This document shows positions 7,431 through 15,435 of a stretch of DNA of 25,062 bases, piece by piece (position 1 is the stretch's first letter; every line of letters starts with the position of its first letter). Both the position numbers and the translations under genes were made by a program. A model generated the notes under the pieces. That model was not told the origin of the DNA. It saw only the letters and a program-made list of their open reading frames with translations, and did no database searches. The DNA lies in contig CALJLD010000139.1 in assembly GCA_937982665.1 (NCBI GenBank), positions 1 through 25,062 of the forward strand. Direction: 5' to 3'. Source of the DNA: an uncultured Planctomycetales bacterium (lineage in GTDB: Bacteria > Planctomycetota > Planctomycetia > Pirellulales > S012-138).

Positions 7431-8551
7431 AAGGTGCGAAAGACCTCGTCGCACGATTTCCCTTCGACCTGAAAAGTCACCATCGAGCTGCACAACTCCG
7501 GCGCGGTTGGCGAGAGAACTTGTACCTGCGGCAGAGTTCGCAATTGTTGCCGCAGAAAGTTGGCCAGCGTGAGTCCGTGTTGTTCAACACGCTGCATGGT
7601 GATGTCAGAAAGGAAGTTCATCGCTTCTACGATTGCAACGATGGTCGCCGCATCCCGCGTGCCAGCCTCAAATCGCCGCGCACTGTCCACATACTCCAGC
7701 GTTCCGGGCAAATCCCACTCCGCTTCGACATACGCGCCAGCTTCCGTGGGCGTGACCTGATCAAGCTTGTCATGTTTGATTGCCAGAATGCCGGTTCCGT
7801 GTGGCCCGCCAACCCACTTATGGCAACAAGCCGCGTACGAATCGCACCCGAGGTCCGCGAATCGAAACGGGAACATCCCCAGAGACTGCGCTCCGTCAAT
7901 GTGAAACCAAAGTCCATTCCGCTGCGCGAGTTGTGCGATCTCCTGCACTGGCATGCGGATTCCCGTCGGAGCCGTGACGTGACTCACCTGCACCACTCGA
8001 GTCCGCGGCGTGATCAACTCTTCAATTCGTGCGATGTTCTCACGAGCCGATTCCGCACTGGGTTCAAAAACCTTGACCACAATGTCTTCGCTTTTTTGCC
8101 GAGCGAGCCAGGCCAGGGAGCCGCCCTGATGAGCGTGCGAATCCAGGATGACCTCGTCGCCAGGCTGCAACGCAAGACCGGAAGCAATGGTCGCGTTCCC
8201 TTCCGTGGCGTTGCGAGTGAAGGCCAGTTCCTCCGGCCGGCATCCAACAAACGCCGCAACGGCAGGTCGGGCATCTTCAATCAGGTGATGGCCATGCTGT
8301 CCATCAAATTGAAGTTGCTGCATTGTGCGAATAACGGTTTCCAGCACAGCCTTGGGTGCGGGGCCCAACCCGCCTGTGTTGAAGTAGGTGCGCTCAGGAT
8401 CAAACGAATACTGGCTGCGAATGTGCGCTACTTCGGCGCCGGCAGTGGCACAAGCTTCGCGAAGGCACTGCTGCGCGGCGGCGGTCTTTCCGCTCACCAG
8501 ATGAATCGCCGGCGTGCAGCAGAGCAACTTCAGGAAATGTCGTCGGAACAT
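7400..8551 (-). CDS. Tat-exported class V aminotransferase-fold PLP enzyme (frameshifted near its end)
   Basis: PLP-dependent fold-type I enzyme related to cysteine desulfurases and isopenicillin-N epimerase. The start at ATG 8551 follows GAGG by 9 bases and gives a twin-arginine signal, FRRHFLKLLCC (2-12), so export in folded form with cofactor is predicted. Seen: TYFNTGGLGPAP (55-66), FTRNATEGNATIA (111-123), HIDGAQS (217-223, Asp219 for the pyridine nitrogen) and CCHKWVGGPHGTG (242-254, Lys245 as the Schiff-base lysine). The frame ends after 383 residues with the non-homologous MKKTSAAAR, while the expected C-terminal domain continues in the -1 frame to 7302. It is either a recent frameshift mutation or a sequence error. 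The reaction cannot be assigned from the motifs. Confidence 0.88.
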   Translation of the reverse strand: MFRRHFLKLLCCTPAIHLVSGKTAAAQQCLREACATAGAEVAHIRSQYSFDPERTYFNTGGLGPAPKAVLETVIRTMQQLQFDGQHGHHLIEDARPAVAAFVGCRPEELAFTRNATEGNATIASGLALQPGDEVILDSHAHQGGSLAWLARQKSEDIVVKVFEPSAESARENIARIEELITPRTRVVQVSHVTAPTGIRMPVQEIAQLAQRNGLWFHIDGAQSLGMFPFRFADLGCDSYAACCHKWVGGPHGTGILAIKHDKLDQVTPTEAGAYVEAEWDLPGTLEYVDSARRFEAGTRDAATIVAIVEAMNFLSDITMQRVEQHGLTLANFLRQQLRTLPQVQVLSPTAPELCSSMVTFQVEGKSCDEVFRTLMKKTSAAAR

Positions 8552-8679
8552 CGGATCATCCTCAACGTTAGCACAAGTGAACTCTGTTGTTTCACCGAAG
8601 TGCGTGGCGCGGAGGGGCCAAGAATCCTTGTTGCTGTGATTCTCATTGGCTGTGTTCTTCGAAGCTTGGCCGGCCAATA

Positions 8680-8714
8680 AACAAAGACGCCCCGGTCAAA
8701 ATGACCGAGGCGCC
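8680..8714 (-). terminator. Intrinsic terminator of the small secreted protein gene
   Basis: Read on the minus strand, GGCGCCTCGGTCA pairs with TGACCGGGGCGTC across a short T-rich loop and is followed by TTTGTTT. It lies about 40 bases downstream of the stop at 8753 and before the aminotransferase start at 8551, so it separates the two genes. Confidence 0.85.
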
Positions 8715-8752
8715 TTCCGTTCCACGAGAAATATTCTTCCGGCCGTTGTGCC

Positions 8753-9388
8753 TTAGCGGCCGCGACTTTGTCGAATGAGTTGGCCCACTCCATTGAGGAT
8801 TTGGCCGATCTGGCGAGCCGCATCCTGGTTTCTTTGGAAGCCTTGGCTCTGACTGTTGGGGGCGGTGCGGAAAAAGCTCTGGACACTTTGCGAATTGCCA
8901 GGGCGACCTCCACGGATCGTGGTCACGCTTTGCGACGATCCTCCGCCGCTGTAAATAGTGCCGACACTCTGGGACATGCCTGGTTGAACAAAGGCGTTCG
9001 GCCAGGTTTGCTGCGGGTAACTGTTCACCCAACTGCTGGTCAAGTTGCCGTGACGAACTCCATACGAGGTCCAGCGGTAGCCTTGCACTCGGTACGGACG
9101 ACCATGCCGATCGTAGCGAATCTCATTCACGTATTGCAGCGAGCCTGGATCAACATAGCCGCGGTTGGGGTCCATCGCACTGGCATGCACTTGATCTTGA
9201 TGCCGGTGAATCATGGGGCGGCCCCATTGGTCATACGTCACGCCTGTGACATGGTTGCCGGAAGCTGCAATCACGGGGTTGCCGCCGGGGACTTGCACCA
9301 GGTGCTGAGCATTCGCGGCTGCGGAAACGGCCAAAGAAACAGAAGCGGCCAGGGCCAAACCAAACAGACGAGTCATTCGGGTCTTCAT
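8753..9388 (-). CDS. Small secreted protein of unknown function
   Basis: A 211-residue exported protein without a recognised family. Residues 1-27 are a signal peptide with an AAANA|Q cleavage site (MKTRMTRLFGLALAASVSLAVSAAANA). The mature chain has two copies of a Y-D-x-x-G-R-P unit, TYDQWGRP (51-58) and RYDRHGRP (91-98), each followed by basic and aromatic residues. The second half is rich in Ser, Gln and Gly with three spaced SQSV motifs (MSQSVGTIYSGG, SSQSVTTIRGG, NSQSVQSFF). It ends with a basic amphipathic segment (ARQIGQILNGVGQLIRQSRGR). The start is supported by GGAGAA 6 bases upstream; the gene has its own terminator and is probably monocistronic. A structural or envelope role is only a guess. 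Confidence 0.85.
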   Translation of the reverse strand: MKTRMTRLFGLALAASVSLAVSAAANAQHLVQVPGGNPVIAASGNHVTGVTYDQWGRPMIHRHQDQVHASAMDPNRGYVDPGSLQYVNEIRYDRHGRPYRVQGYRWTSYGVRHGNLTSSWVNSYPQQTWPNAFVQPGMSQSVGTIYSGGGSSQSVTTIRGGRPGNSQSVQSFFRTAPNSQSQGFQRNQDAARQIGQILNGVGQLIRQSRGR

Positions 9389-9637
9389 TGTATTTCTCCA
9401 AAACAGTTGGGTTCAAAGTGAGCCGCGTTTGATGTTGCGGCCGTTACAACCCAGCTACCGAGAGGGAGAAACAACAGGGGACAGAAATTCTCAAGAAACA
9501 ATTCAAGTCTGCGGAAAGCCGCAAAACACCGCGAAAACTCGCCGATCGAGACCTGTAGCCGCACGGCCAAAGGCTCGATGTCCGTGCGTCCACGGGAACG
9601 GAGCCTACGCAAGACTCGGCAAGGGCGAACAACTAAA

Positions 9638-10522
9638 CTATCGCGCCTCGGCACTCGTTCCGCTGCGCGATAGCCGCGCAGCTTCAAACAAGGATTCCAA
9701 GTGCTGGACAAGCGCCTCTTGAGGGTTGGGCATCACCGCTTGAAGGCGTTGAGAGAGTGGCTCAGCCGTGCCGCGCTCGCAAATCTCGGTCAGATAACTC
9801 TGCAGTGCGGCGCGAACCTCCGGCGTGCTGCGAAGCATCATGTGCGTCCAGGCCCAACTTTCGGCGTAGTCCAACTGAGTCATTTCCGCAGCGGACGTCA
9901 GCGCTTCCAGCCGCAACAAATCCGGTCGCCATCCACCGCGGAACTTCCAACCGAGATCCTCAACGTGTGGAGCGTTGAAGCCGGCTTCGCCGCGCGGCGT
10001 CTCGAAGTACTCGGCCAGACCTTCATCCAACCAGAGTGGAATCCGTGGGACGATGGAATGCAGGTAACCATGCGTAACTTCATGCCGCAGGTCTTCGGCA
10101 ACGCGATCACCCCAATGGGCATACACGGCCAGTTGCCGGTCGGTCTCGACAAAGAAAGCCCTGCGCTTGGGGAACGAAGGGTAGTTGATTTCAATGAAGT
10201 CGGCGAAGCGATCAGACGAATCGAACAAGTAGACGTGGATCGCCTCGTCGGAACCGGGAAGCTGCAACTCGGCCAACACGTCATCGCGGAGCGACATCAT
10301 GTTGTCAAACAGGCGATGGTCTTCCGGCAACTCAGTGTCGGAATAGATGCGAAGCTGATCGCGCTTGATGGCAAATTGGCTGGGCGTGTCCGCAGGCGAA
10401 TCCCAGCGATTGCGCGGCCAAACGGAATTGGGCCACAGCGAGGCGCAGCCTCCCACAATGACGGCCAGGACAACGCCCAACGCCGCGAACGTCAGCCCGG
10501 ACCGCGGAGGCGCAGGTTTCAA
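9638..10522 (-). CDS. DUF1570-like lipoprotein, putative zinc metallopeptidase
   Basis: A 294-residue lipoprotein. The signal peptide ends in the lipobox VIVGGC with Cys26. The catalytic pattern is gluzincin-like: HEVTH (147-151) followed by PLWLDEGLAEYFE (162-174), where Glu167 is the likely third zinc ligand. The region before it (IHVYLFDSSDRFADFIE...RRAFFVETDRQLAVY) fits the DUF1570 type of planctomycete protein, whose substrates are not established. Translation starts at a TTG whose last two bases overlap the TGA stop of the glycosyltransferase gene (TTGA), indicating coupled translation; no separate strong ribosome-binding site is seen. A role in turnover of surface proteins is an inference from localisation and the neighbouring genes. 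Confidence 0.85.
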   Translation of the reverse strand: MKPAPPRSGLTFAALGVVLAVIVGGCASLWPNSVWPRNRWDSPADTPSQFAIKRDQLRIYSDTELPEDHRLFDNMMSLRDDVLAELQLPGSDEAIHVYLFDSSDRFADFIEINYPSFPKRRAFFVETDRQLAVYAHWGDRVAEDLRHEVTHGYLHSIVPRIPLWLDEGLAEYFETPRGEAGFNAPHVEDLGWKFRGGWRPDLLRLEALTSAAEMTQLDYAESWAWTHMMLRSTPEVRAALQSYLTEICERGTAEPLSQRLQAVMPNPQEALVQHLESLFEAARLSRSGTSAEAR

Positions 10523-11679
10523 TTCACGCGCTCCGTTAGCGAGGACGGAAGCAACGCCGCGTCCAAGGCGGGCGTTGGCGCGGAAGCTGTCCTGGGTTTG
10601 CTCCGCAACTTCTTGTCTGGCGAGGGCGCTTCGAGTTCGGCTGTTTCACTCTCGCCTGCGGACCTGGCAGGCAACATCACCTGTCGTGGCAACCCATCGA
10701 TCAGCGCGGCGAACTCGGGAGCCCAGCGGTTTACGCTGAAGTTTTTTTCCACAAGCTTGCGCCCGGCCGCCCCCAACTTGTTGCGGAGTTCCGGCGAGGC
10801 GGCCAGTCGCGTGACTGCCGCTGTCCATTCCTCCGGAGTTGTCGCCAGGAATCCGGTCTCGCCGTGGATGACCATTTCTTTGTTCATGCCGACAGGATTT
10901 GCCACAACCGGCAAACCTGCGGCCATGTATTGCAAGACCTTGAGCCCACACTTGCCAGGGCTCCAGCTGTCATCCGGCAACCAACTGATGCCGATATCCG
11001 CTGCGGCAACTTCGGTCGCCTCGCCGGCTTGTGACCATTGCCGCGGAACAACGTGCACGCCTTCCAACTGTGGGAAGCGATTGCAAATCACGCGCAATTC
11101 CAAACCCGGCAAGGCGTCGCCGGCCGCAGCCAAGGCTTCTTGTGCAAAATACAAACCGGCCAAGGTGCTGTGTTGGCCAATCCAAACGAGCTTCACATCC
11201 CTGTCCACGCGCGAGTGATCCGCCAACGGATATAACGCGGGATCGACACACGTCGGCATCAAGTGCACCCGGCTCGGATCAACGTACGCGGCAGCCTGGT
11301 CCTGCAGATAAGTGTTGCCCGCGGTGATGGCATCCGCGGCATAGATTGTCGCCCAAAAATGTGCCAGCCTTGCCCAACTCAAAGGGCCTTTACGGCTGTA
11401 GCTATCACGGTGGAACAGAGCATCGTCAAAGTCATAAACCAAGACTCGTGCCGCTCGGCGAAGAATCCGAAGTTGCCACAGCGGCAACAGCTTTCGCTGC
11501 AAGATCACAACATCCGCGCTACTGGCGGCGCGCAGCTGGCCACTGCGACCAAACGTGTTTGGTTCCAACGGGAGCGACTCTAACGTCCAGTCACGCTCGG
11601 CCAACGCCGAGGCAAATGCCTCGATGCGGTAACGATAACAGACGTGATTCGGGCCTTCTGTCAGGGCCAGAACCTTCAT
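10519..11679 (-). CDS. Glycosyltransferase family 4-like protein
   Basis: A 386-residue GT-B fold glycosyltransferase, probably using a nucleotide sugar in the cytoplasm to build surface polysaccharide. The start at ATG 11679 is set by GGAGG 6 bases upstream; a longer frame exists but has no support. The N-terminal domain has CYRYRIEAF (14-22) and YDFDDALF (82-89). The C-terminal domain has KLVWIGQHST (163-172) and SPGKCGLKVLQYMAAGLPVVANPVG (240-264), the nucleotide-sugar site; the usual first Glu of the E-x7-E motif is replaced in this GKCGLK-type subgroup. The last 45 residues are a low-complexity basic/acidic tail rich in Pro, Ser and Ala. It overlaps the downstream lipoprotein gene and is likely co-transcribed with it. 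Confidence 0.9.
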   Translation of the reverse strand: MKVLALTEGPNHVCYRYRIEAFASALAERDWTLESLPLEPNTFGRSGQLRAASSADVVILQRKLLPLWQLRILRRAARVLVYDFDDALFHRDSYSRKGPLSWARLAHFWATIYAADAITAGNTYLQDQAAAYVDPSRVHLMPTCVDPALYPLADHSRVDRDVKLVWIGQHSTLAGLYFAQEALAAAGDALPGLELRVICNRFPQLEGVHVVPRQWSQAGEATEVAAADIGISWLPDDSWSPGKCGLKVLQYMAAGLPVVANPVGMNKEMVIHGETGFLATTPEEWTAAVTRLAASPELRNKLGAAGRKLVEKNFSVNRWAPEFAALIDGLPRQVMLPARSAGESETAELEAPSPDKKLRSKPRTASAPTPALDAALLPSSLTERVN

Positions 11680-11929
11680 GGCATCCTCCGTGACCGGTCC
11701 AGCGCGATCCTTCGCGCAATGGGAGCGCGGAGAGAATGTACCAGTGGTGAGGAATGCCACAAAGGGCAATCAGTCAGCGCGCGAGCTGGAGCATGTGTTT
11801 GAAGCCCTGGCGTGACTGCGACGCAAGCACTGCATCTGTCACAAATCAGGGACTCTGCTGCGGTGGTGTCGTGTTTTGTAGATGGAGTGGGTCCTCAACG
11901 TTTGGAGGCCGCTTCTCCCCTGTGACCAT

Positions 11930-13138
11930 CTATTGATCAGCCGCCGAAGATGGCTCAGTCGTTTGAGCCTGTCGCTGGGCGGCTTGCATTAATTGAACAA
12001 AGTCAGCCAGGCCGCGCTGCCCCTGAAGACCTGATTGAGTCGCGGAAAACTGGACGCCGGAATTGGCGAGGCTAGCGCGCGCTTCCGCACTGACGTTGGT
12101 TCCGTTCAATTCCAAAAGCCGCAGCTTGGGAAGCGTGGCCAGTTTCGCAACTCCGTCATCGGTCACCCTCAGGCAAGCAATCAACGCCAATTCCTCAACA
12201 GCGGTGAGCCTGGCCAAGTCAGAACATCCAGCGTCCGTTACGCGAGTGTACGCCAGATCGATCGACCGCAAGTTTGGCAACTGCTTCAGGTGTTCCAACC
12301 CGGCATCCGTTGTTGGCGTGTAGCCCAAGGTCAATCGCTGCAATGTGGTTATCTTGCCAACATGCTTTAGCGAGTCATCCCTGACATTGGAGTGAGAAAA
12401 ATCGACTTCTTCCAACGGCAGCTTCTCCAGCGCGCTGAAGTCCTGGTCCGCAAACGAACAATACCGCATCTCCAAACGACGCAATGCCGAGAGGTTTGCC
12501 AAACCCTGCTGTGCCTGCGGACCAAACGTTCCGCCATTGATCACGAACTCTTCCAAGTGAGGGCAATTCTTAGCAAGATTCTGTATCGCTGCCGCGGAAT
12601 ACTCACCATGACCAATCCGCAGCACCTTTAATCTTGAGAACTGCTGCAGCACTGCGAAATGTGCTTCGGTCAGCCCTTGCTGGTCGCAGCGAAGTTCTTC
12701 CAGAGCATGCATGCCGGAAAGAAACGCAAACGCGTCCGGATCAACAACACCGGTTGTTCCCGGCAAATGCAGCGCACGAAGCGATTCGAGCTGGCCGATC
12801 AGCAGCGCGGTTTCCTCGTTGAACTGGGACGCCGGCAATGATAATACGGCCGGTTTGTTGAAGAGTTCATCGCCAAGGAGGCCTCGCAACCATGCGTAGC
12901 TGCGACGCGGCGGAGCGTCGGGATCGTACGTTCCGTAGCGTTCATCGTCGTAGATAACTGAGATGCTTGCGGTTGTCCCGAGTTCCTGAATGACCGCTCG
13001 TTCTTGCCGAGCCTGGTCAATCTTGGCTCGCAACCACAACGCGGCGAAGGCCGAGACAAGTATCAAGGCAAGCAACCCCCGAAGCGAAAACTGCATCCAA
13101 CGCCGCTTGCGTGATCGCCGATTCTTTGCGGTCGACAT
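11930..13138 (-). CDS. Membrane-anchored leucine-rich repeat protein (second of a pair)
   Basis: A 402-residue protein with a basic N-terminus (KNRRSRKRRWMQ), a single membrane helix (FSLRGLLALILVSAFAALWL, 17-36) and a large domain on the far side. From about residue 110 to 350 it carries leucine-rich repeats of the 'cysteine-containing / internalin-like' planctomycete type: LPNLRSIDLAYTRVTDAGCSDLARLTAVEELALIACLRVTDDGVAKLATLPKLRLLELNGTNVS. The tail is Gln/Ala-rich. GAGG precedes the ATG by 9 bases. It is paralogous to the gene 42 bases upstream and shares its anchor (RRW-x-FSLRGLLAL) and opening domain (E-x-A-I..L....V......D...SWLR.L.GD..F..P). Ligand and function are unknown; the position suggests it belongs to the sigma/anti-sigma cassette. 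Confidence 0.88.
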   Translation of the reverse strand: MSTAKNRRSRKRRWMQFSLRGLLALILVSAFAALWLRAKIDQARQERAVIQELGTTASISVIYDDERYGTYDPDAPPRRSYAWLRGLLGDELFNKPAVLSLPASQFNEETALLIGQLESLRALHLPGTTGVVDPDAFAFLSGMHALEELRCDQQGLTEAHFAVLQQFSRLKVLRIGHGEYSAAAIQNLAKNCPHLEEFVINGGTFGPQAQQGLANLSALRRLEMRYCSFADQDFSALEKLPLEEVDFSHSNVRDDSLKHVGKITTLQRLTLGYTPTTDAGLEHLKQLPNLRSIDLAYTRVTDAGCSDLARLTAVEELALIACLRVTDDGVAKLATLPKLRLLELNGTNVSAEARASLANSGVQFSATQSGLQGQRGLADFVQLMQAAQRQAQTTEPSSAADQ

Positions 13139-13180
13139 TGTTGCGCCTCAACCTTCGCTCAAGCTGTGTGTGATACAGCT

Positions 13181-14062
13181 TTAGTTTGAGGGACTGCTGT
13201 CGGTTTGTCCAACTGCTGGACCCATGACCTGGCAGTGCGGCATCGCCCTTTGCAGCCTGGCAAGGTCTTCTTCCGTGATGTTACTTCCGCTGAAGCTCAG
13301 CATCTTGATCGCGGGGATTTCCAGCCCGGTGAAATCATTGTCAGCAAATTGGCAGCCGGCCAGGCTCAGTTTCTCAAGTGATTTGAGCCGCGAGAAACCG
13401 CGGAACGGTCCCGGACCAAATGAACTCCCGTCGATGCGCAGTTCCACCAGGTTGGGCAGGTCTTCGGTCAATTGGTCCAACGATTCGGCCGTGATCCCGC
13501 GTGCGCGGAATTGCAGGTACTCCAGATCCTTGAGCTTTCCCCACGCCTGAATTTCCTCGTTGATGGCATAGAACTCGTCTGTTGTGAAGTCTTTGAGATT
13601 GGGTAGCTCGCCAATCACGGCGACCGCGCCTGGCTCGCGGACATCGCATGGCCCCCAGAATGTTACGGTCTCCAAAGTCGGAAGATCGCGAATCCATTCG
13701 AGGTTTCTTCGGGTACAGTGAAAGCGCGGCCCAAAGTGAATTGAGACAGGTTCATCCACAAACGCATCGCCAAACAAACTTCGCAGCCAGGAATCTTCGG
13801 GCTTGTTTGCATTGTCGAAGCCGCCCGATTCGTCTTGTTGGCAGTGAACCGTGACTCCGCCAACTTCCATCAGCGCCGCAATGGCCTGTTCTTCGCGTCG
13901 CGCGGCATCCACTTTCGTCTTTAGCCACCAGGCCCCAATTGCGGCCAAGAGCATTAGCGCCAGTAGTCCACGCAACGAGTACCGCAGCCACCGCCGGCGC
14001 GGGGGGCGTCCCTCCGATGAACCGCAAGACGATGACACGGAAGACATGCCAACCGTAGACAT
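13181..14062 (-). CDS. Membrane-anchored leucine-rich repeat protein (first of a pair)
   Basis: A 293-residue paralogue of the next gene downstream, from which it is 42 bases away. It has a Ser-rich then basic N-terminus (PPRRRWLR), one membrane helix (YSLRGLLALMLLAAIGAWWL, 28-47), a shared opening domain (EEQAIAALMEVGGVTVHCQ...SWLRSLFGDAFVDEPVSI) and fewer repeats, ending NLVELRIDGSSFGPGPFRGFSRLKSLEKLSLAGCQFADNDFTGLEIPAIKMLSFSGSNITEEDLARLQRAMP. The unit 'L...G.SFGP.....F..L..L..L.L..C.FAD.DF..LE.....L.FS.SN' aligns with the matching part of the longer paralogue, so the pair arose by tandem duplication. The start is uncertain: ATG 14062 or 14047, with no good ribosome-binding site; a longer frame to 14146 is less likely. 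Confidence 0.85.
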   Translation of the reverse strand: MSTVGMSSVSSSCGSSEGRPPRRRWLRYSLRGLLALMLLAAIGAWWLKTKVDAARREEQAIAALMEVGGVTVHCQQDESGGFDNANKPEDSWLRSLFGDAFVDEPVSIHFGPRFHCTRRNLEWIRDLPTLETVTFWGPCDVREPGAVAVIGELPNLKDFTTDEFYAINEEIQAWGKLKDLEYLQFRARGITAESLDQLTEDLPNLVELRIDGSSFGPGPFRGFSRLKSLEKLSLAGCQFADNDFTGLEIPAIKMLSFSGSNITEEDLARLQRAMPHCQVMGPAVGQTDSSPSN

Positions 14063-14247
14063 TGAAGTCCAACTTGGCGAAGCCACACAGGATAGAACCC
14101 GGTGTTTTTGAAAGCCCCAAGTATGGCAACGTGGGACGAAGCGCACTAAAAGCGCCCGAACCCAGAGCCATTTCCGCCTAGTGGCGCAAAATCAAGAAGG
14201 AGCACGACTTTCAACGATACCGGCGAGTTGTAGACCGGCTGGTTTGC

Positions 14248-15435
14248 TTACTTCAGATTCGCAGCAAACACGTTGGGACGGGCGAAGCTGGGCGCGATGA
14301 CCGCGTCTCCCCAATGCTTGCCAGCGGCAACCTTGCCATCGTCGTTGGTAAAGAAGTTGCCAACCCAACTGTCCCCATCGGGATCAGGGCGGCGAACAAA
14401 TGCGGCGCGGCCAGACTCAAACAAGATGTTCTGGCCGAAGATGCCGTGGTTATCCCCCATGCGTCCATCCAGCGCCAGGCTGGGGGTATCGCCCATGATG
14501 GGGAAATAGTCACGCGAGAAGTTTCGCGTGGGGACATACTTGCCACCGCTGACGTGTCCTAGGTTGTATCCGTAGTCGCCAGCCATCTTCGTTTGGAATT
14601 CCCGCAGGAAAATCTCTGAAGCGGCCAACTCTTGCATGGAGGGAATGATCACGCCGTCACCCTGATGTGGGACAGCAGGGCACGTGAGCAGGCGGGAATC
14701 TGTCAAAAAGCCATCTTCCCACAATCGCGTGGCAAAGATCCCCGCGACGCCTGCTTTGCGTTCTTCCGCGGTGTCTTGCCCTGTAGGAATGACTGGGAAG
14801 TAGCTATCGTGCGACCGGCTGTACATGGTCAGTGACAGCCCAAGCTCGCGAAGATTGTTCTGACAACCGGCCACTTGAGCGTTATGGCGCGAATAGCTGA
14901 TCGCCGGGAAGATCATCGCCAAGGCGACCGAAGCCAACGCAAACACGGTTACCAACTCACGTACGCGGAACCGACGGCCAACGCCGCCCATCTCACGAGC
15001 CGTGGCGGGCGAGAGCCCAACCTTCTTGTCGTTTGATTTGCTGTCCGCTTTCGAATTGTCCGCGTGTTTGCCGTTCCCGTTAGAGTGGCCATTACTGGCG
15101 GCAGCCATTGCTTTGGCCACAGGGATCTTGCGAACGACATCGTCCAGTTCGCGATCTCCATCTTCGCCATAAACGGCTTCAAAGTCCGACTCTGCAAAGC
15201 GCGAAGAAGTTGTGTCCAGACCTGCGATCATCGCACAGGTGGCTTCTGCCAAACCGGGTGGCGGATCAAACAGTTCGGCATCTTCCGCCAAGGGAGCAAG
15301 CATTCCCTGCAGGCGGTCCAGTTCCTTCACGAGCGAAGGGTTGCGGTCAATGGCATGCTCAACCTCTTCACGCTCAACTTCAGTGAGCGCGTCAAGCACG
15401 TAGCCAAGCAACTGTTGTTCAAATTGTTCGGTCAT
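14248..15435 (-). CDS. Anti-sigma factor-like membrane protein with DUF1559/pseudopilin-like tail
   Basis: A 395-residue single-pass membrane protein. Residues 1-70 (EQFEQQLLGYVLDALTEVEREEVEHAI..NPSLVKELDRLQGMLAPL) look like the N-terminal domain of anti-sigma factors that bind an ECF sigma, but without the zinc-binding H-x3-C-x2-C motif. A long polar linker (about 95-150) follows. Then comes RRFRVRELVTVFALASVALAMIFPAISYSRHNAQVAGCQNNLRELGLSLTMYSRSHDSYFP (154-213), which resembles the type IV pilin-like helix plus 'CQNNL' motif of planctomycete DUF1559 proteins. The remaining 180 residues resemble the DUF1559 globular region. Its ATG overlaps the sigma stop codon by 4 bases (ATGA), so the two are co-translated partners. 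Inference: the external domain senses an envelope condition and controls sigma release. Confidence 0.82.
   Translation of the reverse strand: MTEQFEQQLLGYVLDALTEVEREEVEHAIDRNPSLVKELDRLQGMLAPLAEDAELFDPPPGLAEATCAMIAGLDTTSSRFAESDFEAVYGEDGDRELDDVVRKIPVAKAMAAASNGHSNGNGKHADNSKADSKSNDKKVGLSPATAREMGGVGRRFRVRELVTVFALASVALAMIFPAISYSRHNAQVAGCQNNLRELGLSLTMYSRSHDSYFPVIPTGQDTAEERKAGVAGIFATRLWEDGFLTDSRLLTCPAVPHQGDGVIIPSMQELAASEIFLREFQTKMAGDYGYNLGHVSGGKYVPTRNFSRDYFPIMGDTPSLALDGRMGDNHGIFGQNILFESGRAAFVRRPDPDGDSWVGNFFTNDDGKVAAGKHWGDAVIAPSFARPNVFAANLK

Noticed and set aside
7410..7440. Programmed -1 ribosomal frameshift in the aminotransferase gene
   Set aside because: The junction lacks a canonical X-XXY-YYZ heptamer in the right phase and no downstream pseudoknot is evident; a mutation or sequence error is simpler.
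7520..8680. A 386-codon open frame on the plus strand
   Set aside because: Shadow of the class V aminotransferase on the opposite strand, a GC-bias effect.
9505..9530. Small hairpin TGCGG-AAAG-CCGCA upstream of the secreted-protein gene
   Set aside because: Short stem, no T-run on either side; not supportable as a terminator or riboswitch.
9701..11218. A 505-codon open frame on the plus strand
   Set aside because: It is antisense to the glycosyltransferase and lipoprotein genes, both of which have clear motifs; its product is compositionally odd and matches nothing.
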